DNA of 64,000 bases from Telmatospirillum sp. J64-1 (GTDB taxonomy: Bacteria > Pseudomonadota > Alphaproteobacteria > Rhodospirillales > Magnetospirillaceae), in NCBI RefSeq assembly GCF_006980715.1, contig NZ_SBHN01000003.1, positions 174,727 to 238,726 on the forward strand. The letters are read 5' to 3'. A program made the position numbers and the translations under genes. Shown here piece after piece: positions 59,443 to 64,000 of this stretch. Each line of letters starts with the position of its first letter. Within the stretch, counting starts at the first letter, position 1. The notes below the pieces were generated by a model. That model was not told the DNA's origin. It made no database searches and saw nothing but the letters and a program-made list of their open reading frames with translations.

Positions 59443-60561
59443 ATGGTGACCGACAGCGATCAGATCCTGCTGAGCACGCCCCTGGCGGCGCTGCACCGTG
59501 AACTTGGCGCCCGCATGGTGCCCTTCGCCGGCTATTCCATGCCGGTGCAATATCCCGAAGGCATCCTCAAGGAACATTTGCACTGCCGGTCCCAGGCGGG
59601 ATTGTTCGACGTCTCGCATATGGGCCAGCTGGTGCTGCGCGGCCCCGGCCTGGCCGCTGCGCTGGAACGGCTGGTGCCGGGCGACATCCAGGCGCTGGCA
59701 CCGGGAAGGCAGCGCTATACCCTGCTGACCAATGAAGACGGCGGCATCATCGACGATTTGATGGTCGCCAATGGCGGCGACTATCTGGCCCTGGTGGTCA
59801 ATGCCGCCTGCACGACCAAGGACGTCGCCCATCTGCGCGCCGGGCTGCCCGACGAGATCGAGATGACGCTGCTCGACGGCCAAGCCCTGCTGGCGCTGCA
59901 AGGTCCGGCGGCGGCCAAGGCGCTGGGCCGCCTGCTGCCGGCGGTGGCGGAGATGCGTTTCATGGATTATCGCGTCCTGTCGCTGGAAGGAGTCGAGGTC
60001 GGCATCACCCGCTCGGGCTATACCGGCGAGGACGGGTTCGAGATCTCCCTGCCCGGCCAGGAGGCCGAAAATCTCGCGCGGCGCCTGCTGGACATGCCGG
60101 ACGTGGCGCCGGTGGGACTGGGGGCGCGGGATTCCCTGCGGCTGGAAGCGGGGCTGTGCCTTTACGGCGCGGATATCGACGCCACCACCACGCCCGTCGA
60201 AGCCAACCTGACCTGGACGATTTCCAAGAGGCGACGCGCGGAAGGCGGCTTCCCCGGCGCCGAAATCATCCTGCGCCAGATCAAGGAAGGCACGGTGCGG
60301 CGGCGCGTGGGCATCCGCCCCGCAGGCCGCGCTCCGGCCCGCGCCCATACCGAAATCACCGATGCCGATGGCCAAAGCATCGGCGAGATCACCAGCGGCG
60401 GCTTCGGCCCCAGCGTCGGAGGCCCCGTCGCCATGGGCTATGTGGACACATCCCATGCCGAACCCGGCACGCCCTTGCGCCTGATGGTGCGCGGCAAGGT
60501 CCACGACGCCCAGGTGGTCGCCCTTCCCTTCGTTCAACATCGCTACGTCACGTCGTCTTAG
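59443..60561 (+). CDS. gcvT: Glycine cleavage system T protein (aminomethyltransferase)
   Basis: 372 aa. Family blocks: FAGYSMPVQYPEGILKEHLH, GLFDVSHMGQLVLRG, LTNEDGGIIDDLMV, GYTGEDGFEIS, RDSLRLEAGLCLYGADID. It releases ammonia from the aminomethyl-lipoyl group of GcvH and makes 5,10-methylene-THF. It is first of the four-gene operon gcvT-gcvH-gcvPA-gcvPB, with AGGAGGGA upstream. Spacing to gcvH is eleven bases. Confidence 0.98.
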   Translation: MVTDSDQILLSTPLAALHRELGARMVPFAGYSMPVQYPEGILKEHLHCRSQAGLFDVSHMGQLVLRGPGLAAALERLVPGDIQALAPGRQRYTLLTNEDGGIIDDLMVANGGDYLALVVNAACTTKDVAHLRAGLPDEIEMTLLDGQALLALQGPAAAKALGRLLPAVAEMRFMDYRVLSLEGVEVGITRSGYTGEDGFEISLPGQEAENLARRLLDMPDVAPVGLGARDSLRLEAGLCLYGADIDATTTPVEANLTWTISKRRRAEGGFPGAEIILRQIKEGTVRRRVGIRPAGRAPARAHTEITDADGQSIGEITSGGFGPSVGGPVAMGYVDTSHAEPGTPLRLMVRGKVHDAQVVALPFVQHRYVTSS

Positions 60562-60572
60562 GGGGCTGATTC

Positions 60573-60953
60573 ATGAGCGAAACCCGTTATACCCGCGACC
60601 ATGAATGGGTGCGGATCGAGGAAGAAGGTATCGCCACCGTGGGCATTTCCGAATATGCCCAGCAGCAATTGGGAGATGTGGTCTTCGTGGAACTGCCAGC
60701 CATCGGAAAATCCATCGTCCAGGGCGGCGAAGCGGCAGTGGTGGAATCGGTCAAGGCGGCTTCCGAAGTCTATGCCCCGGTCAGCGGCGCGGTGATCGAG
60801 GCCAATGACGCCCTGACCGATACCCCGGCCCTGGTCAACGAGGATGCCGAGGGCGAAGGCTGGTTCTTCCGCGTCGAAATGAGCGATCCCTCGGAACTGG
60901 ATTCCCTGATGGACGTGGACGAATACACCGACTACATCCAGGGCCTGGAGTAA
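60573..60953 (+). CDS. gcvH: Glycine cleavage system H protein (lipoyl carrier)
   Basis: 126 aa. The lipoylated Lys is K61 in [14 protein letters not shown]. Opening block [14 protein letters not shown] and closing [13 protein letters not shown] are typical. It shuttles the aminomethyl intermediate between the P, T and L proteins. It lies seven bases before gcvPA. Confidence 0.99.
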   Translation: MSETRYTRDHEWVRIEEEGIATVGISEYAQQQLGDVVFVELPAIGKSIVQGGEAAVVESVKAASEVYAPVSGAVIEANDALTDTPALVNEDAEGEGWFFRVEMSDPSELDSLMDVDEYTDYIQGLE

Positions 60954-60960
60954 GCCAGCA

Positions 60961-62316
60961 ATGCGCTACCTGCCGCTCACCGACACCGACCGCCGCGCCA
61001 TGCTCGACGCCATCGGCGCAGAGTCGGTGGACGACCTGTTCCGCGACGTCCCCCAGGCGGCAAGGCGGGACGGCTTCGACCTGCCAAGCCACAAGGGCGA
61101 GCTGGCGGTCGAGCGGCTGCTGACCAAAATGGCCGGGCGCAACGTCCCGGCCGGATCGGTGCCCTTCTTCCTCGGCGCCGGGGTCTACCGCCACCATATC
61201 CCGGCGGCGGTGGACCACCTGATCCAGCGCGGGGAATTCCTGACCTCCTACACGCCCTACCAGCCCGAGGTCAGCCAGGGCACGCTGCAATACCTGTTCG
61301 AGTTCCAGACCCAGGTGGCGCTGATCACCGGCATGGAGGTGGCCAACGCCTCCATGTATGACGGCGCCACCGGCTGCGCCGAGGCGGCCATCATGGCCTG
61401 CCGCATCACCAAGCGCCGCCGCGTGCTGCTGTCGGGCAGCCTGCATCCCCATTACCGCAGCGTCACCGAGACGCAGCTGCGCTTCACCGACATGAAGCCG
61501 GAAATCCTGCCGCCCGATCCCATCGCCATCGAAGACCTGCTGGGCCGGGTGGATTCGCAGACGGCCTGCGTGGTGGTGCAGAATCCCAGCTTCTTCGGCT
61601 GCCTGACCGATTACACCACCCTGGCCCAGGCCTGCCACGAGGTCGGCGCCCTGCTGGTCGTGGCGGTGACCGAGCCGGTGTCGCTGGGCCTGGTCAAGAG
61701 CCCCGGCGAAATGGGCGCCGATATCGTGGTGGCCGAGGGCCAATCCATCGGCGTGGGGATGAATTTCGGCGGACCGGGGCTGGGCCTGTTCGCCACCCGC
61801 ACCAAGTATCTGCGCCAAATGCCGGGGCGTCTCTGCGGCGAGACGGTGGATGCCGACGGCAAGCGCGGCTGGGTGCTGACCCTGTCCACGCGCGAGCAGC
61901 ATATCCGCCGCGAAAAGGCCACCAGCAACATCTGCACCAATTCCGGCCTCTGCGCCCTGGCCTTTTCCATCCATATGAGCCTGCTGGGCGAGGCCGGCTT
62001 CACCCGACTGGCCGAGATCAACCACGCCAATGCGGTGATCCTGGCCGAAAAGATGACCCGCCTGCCCAATGTGAAGATCCTGCCGCGCAGCTTCTTCAAC
62101 GAATTCGCCGTGATCCTGCCGCGCCCGGCGGCGCTGGTGGTGGACCGGCTGGCCGAGGAAGGGATCCTGGCCGGCGTTCCGGCCTCGCGCTTCTATCCCA
62201 CCTGGCCGGAACTGGAAGACGTGCTGCTGGTCGCCGCCACCGAAACCACCACGCCCGAAGACATGGATGCCCTGGTCACCGCCCTGGGAGCGGTGCTGAC
62301 CGAGGAGAAGCAGTGA
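60961..62316 (+). CDS. gcvPA: Glycine dehydrogenase (decarboxylating) subunit 1
   Basis: 451 aa, the N-terminal half of the split P protein. Blocks: [81 protein letters not shown] and [20 protein letters not shown]. It pairs with GcvPB to decarboxylate glycine using PLP. Its TGA overlaps the gcvPB start by one base. Confidence 0.98.
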   Translation: MRYLPLTDTDRRAMLDAIGAESVDDLFRDVPQAARRDGFDLPSHKGELAVERLLTKMAGRNVPAGSVPFFLGAGVYRHHIPAAVDHLIQRGEFLTSYTPYQPEVSQGTLQYLFEFQTQVALITGMEVANASMYDGATGCAEAAIMACRITKRRRVLLSGSLHPHYRSVTETQLRFTDMKPEILPPDPIAIEDLLGRVDSQTACVVVQNPSFFGCLTDYTTLAQACHEVGALLVVAVTEPVSLGLVKSPGEMGADIVVAEGQSIGVGMNFGGPGLGLFATRTKYLRQMPGRLCGETVDADGKRGWVLTLSTREQHIRREKATSNICTNSGLCALAFSIHMSLLGEAGFTRLAEINHANAVILAEKMTRLPNVKILPRSFFNEFAVILPRPAALVVDRLAEEGILAGVPASRFYPTWPELEDVLLVAATETTTPEDMDALVTALGAVLTEEKQ

Positions 62317-63827
62317 TGGCCGAAACCGTTTCCGGCAATCGTGGCCTGCTGATCGAGGAAAAGCTGATCTTCGAGCAGGACAGCCCTGGTCACACCGGCG
62401 TCGACCTGCCCGAACCCGAAGCCGTCAACGACCGTCTGGGCGGCTTGCGGCGTCAGGGCCCCATCGGCCTGCCGGGCCTGTCCGAACCCCAGGTGATCCG
62501 CCACTACACCCGCCTGTCGCAGAAGAATTACGGCATCGATAGCGGCTTCTATCCGCTCGGCTCCTGCACCATGAAACACAATCCGCGCCTGAACGAGCGT
62601 ATGGCGCGGTTGCCGGGCTTCGCCGACATCCATCCCTTCCAGCCCCAATCCACCGTGCAGGGCGGGCTGGAACTGATCCATAGCTTGGCGGAATGGCTGA
62701 AGGCGCTGACCGGCATGCCCGCCGTCGCCATGACGCCCGCCGCCGGTGCCCATGGCGAACTCTGCGGCCTGATGACCATCCGCGCCGCGCACGAGGACAA
62801 GGGCGAAACGCAGCGCAGCCGCGTCCTGGTGCCCGAATCGGCCCATGGCACCAATCCCGCCACGGCGGCGGCCTGCGGCTACAGCGTCGAATCCATTCCC
62901 GCCAATGACCGGGGCCGGGTCGATCTGGCGGCGCTGAAGGCCAAGCTCGGCCCCGATGTCGCCGCCATCATGCTGACCAATCCCAATACCTGCGGCCTGT
63001 TCGAGAACGAGATCATCGAGATCGCCGAGGTGGTCCATCAAGCCGGGGCCTATTTCTACTGCGACGGCGCCAATTTCAACGCCATCGTCGGGCGGCTGCG
63101 CATCGCCGACCTGGGCATCGACTGCATGCATATCAACCTGCACAAGACCTTCTCGACGCCCCATGGCGGCGGCGGTCCCGGTGCCGGTCCGACCGTTCTG
63201 AGCGAGGCCCTGGCGCCCTACGCCCCGCTGCCCGTCGTGGTGCAGGACGAAGACGGCTTCCGCCTGATCGAACATGCCCATGACTGGCAGGACGGCAAGC
63301 CGCTGGGCCGCCTGAAAGGCTATCACGGCCAGTTCGGCGTCTTCGTCCGCGCCCTGTCCTACATCCTGTCCATGGGCGCCGACGGCCTGGCCCAGGCCTC
63401 GGGCGATGCGGTGCTGAACGCCAATTACCTGCTGGCCCGGCTAGGGGATGTGCTGACTCCCTCCTTCGACGGCCCCTGCATGCACGAAGCCCTGTTCGAC
63501 GACCGCTTCCTGAAGGATACGGGCGTCACCACGCTGGACTTCGCCAAGGCCCTGATCGACGAAGGCGTCCATCCCATGACCATGTATTTCCCGCTGGTCG
63601 TCCACGGCGCCCTGCTGATGGAGCCGACCGAGACGGAAAGCAAGGCCACGCTGGACGGCTTCATCGCCGTGGTCCGCGCCCTGGCCGAGCGCGCCAAGGC
63701 GGGCGATGCCGAATACTTCAAGCAGGCCCCCCGCCTCACCCCTCGCCGCCGCCTCGACGAAACCAAGGCCGCCCGTTCGCCTGTCCTGCGCTGGACCCCA
63801 CCGCCGGAGGACAAGGCGGCGGAATAA
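62316..63827 (+). CDS. gcvPB: Glycine dehydrogenase (decarboxylating) subunit 2
   Basis: 503 aa from the ATG at 62316 (TGATG overlap with gcvPA); a GTG three bases earlier is also in frame. PLP binds to K277 in HINLHKTFSTPHGGGGPGAG. Blocks: FYPLGSCTMKHNPRLNERMA, HGTNPATAAACGY, MLTNPNTCGLFE, NEFSK-type MYFPLVVHGALLMEPTETES. It is the catalytic half of the split P protein. The last gene of the operon; a repeat B arm lies 55 bases after the stop. The rest of the window to 64000 holds no gene. Confidence 0.98.
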   Translation: MAETVSGNRGLLIEEKLIFEQDSPGHTGVDLPEPEAVNDRLGGLRRQGPIGLPGLSEPQVIRHYTRLSQKNYGIDSGFYPLGSCTMKHNPRLNERMARLPGFADIHPFQPQSTVQGGLELIHSLAEWLKALTGMPAVAMTPAAGAHGELCGLMTIRAAHEDKGETQRSRVLVPESAHGTNPATAAACGYSVESIPANDRGRVDLAALKAKLGPDVAAIMLTNPNTCGLFENEIIEIAEVVHQAGAYFYCDGANFNAIVGRLRIADLGIDCMHINLHKTFSTPHGGGGPGAGPTVLSEALAPYAPLPVVVQDEDGFRLIEHAHDWQDGKPLGRLKGYHGQFGVFVRALSYILSMGADGLAQASGDAVLNANYLLARLGDVLTPSFDGPCMHEALFDDRFLKDTGVTTLDFAKALIDEGVHPMTMYFPLVVHGALLMEPTETESKATLDGFIAVVRALAERAKAGDAEYFKQAPRLTPRRRLDETKAARSPVLRWTPPPEDKAAE

Positions 63828-63881
63828 GGGGAAGAGTCTGCCAGCCTGCTCGGAATGTCTCCACCTTTGGCCCGCCTTGTC

Positions 63882-63915
63882 CCTTCGAGACGGCCCTTCG
63901 GGCCTCCTCATGCTG
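63882..63915. repeat. Repeat family B, single arm (copy 5)
   Basis: CCTTCGAGACGGCCCTTCGG then GCCTCCTCATGCTGG, the left arm only; no inverse arm is seen before the window ends 85 bases later. It lies after gcvPB. Confidence 0.65.
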
Positions 63916-64000
63916 GAGACCTTTGCGCGGGGGAGGATCGGCCTTTTAGGTGGCAAATCGAGGCTGCTTTGCCCTTAACAAAACCGCCGCCAGAGCTTGA

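Overview
The window looks like an ordinary chromosomal segment of a high-GC alphaproteobacterium, most likely from the Rhodospirillales (Magnetospirillum/Rhodospirillum-like). The reasons are the gene content and order: petABC next to trmL and hemF; a ctaC-D-G-E aa3-type cytochrome oxidase operon; glyQ-glyS-ppdK; ispH-thrB-rnhA; DUF1285-NUDIX-DUF6111-cca opposite a MoxR-DUF58-DUF4159 cluster; a split glycine decarboxylase (gcvPA/gcvPB); a soluble globin-coupled chemoreceptor; and a CheZ. The genus assignment is inference. I see no phage, transposase, integrase, CRISPR array, rRNA or magnetosome gene. I also see no recognisable DNA-binding transcription factor in the 64 kb.

Layout. 0-1.1 kb: ychF. 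1.5-6.6 kb: a leftward cluster mtnP-mtnA-class II aldolase-VOC protein-MATE exporter, read as the MTA-to-DHAP salvage shunt. 6.7-9.3 kb: cytochrome bc1 (petA, petB, petC, leftward). 9.5-13.5 kb: trmL-hemF, a TerB-like/DUF533 protein, a small membrane protein and an AGCS symporter. 13.5-18.8 kb: a CAP-domain protein, then the cytochrome c oxidase operon. 18.9-26.8 kb: an MFS exporter, a small lipoprotein, a leftward operon of two glycosyltransferases, an AsnB-type amidotransferase and pyrC, then ygfZ with a tiny membrane ORF. 26.8-34.9 kb: a small unknown protein, meaB-HIT, and glyQ-glyS-ppdK. 35.2-40.8 kb: globin-coupled MCP, sppA, a TrmN6-like methyltransferase, polyprenyl diphosphate synthase, tRNA-Pro(CGG), a PNPOx-family protein and a dienelactone hydrolase. 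40.9-50.5 kb: the two divergent operons around 43.7 kb. 50.7-56.1 kb: wrbA, pirin, an ADP-ribosylglycohydrolase, an EEP-family phosphohydrolase, cheZ and a PCu(A)C copper chaperone. 56.1-58.5 kb: ispH-thrB-rnhA. 58.8-63.8 kb: a lipoprotein and gcvT-gcvH-gcvPA-gcvPB.

The genes combine into aerobic respiration (bc1, aa3 oxidase, Cox11, PCu(A)C, a long-chain prenyl synthase for the quinone tail, aerobic HemF), C1 metabolism (glycine cleavage, YgfZ) and sulfur salvage (mtnP/mtnA/aldolase). Gas sensing and motility are represented by the globin MCP and CheZ.

Three families of short palindromic repeats (A, B, C below) fill most of the longer intergenic gaps, often side by side. I found no clearly new multi-gene defence or mobile system. 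The most interesting items are the MTA shunt cluster with its appended VOC and MATE genes, the structured leader before gcvT, the glycosyltransferase/AsnB operon and the repeat families.
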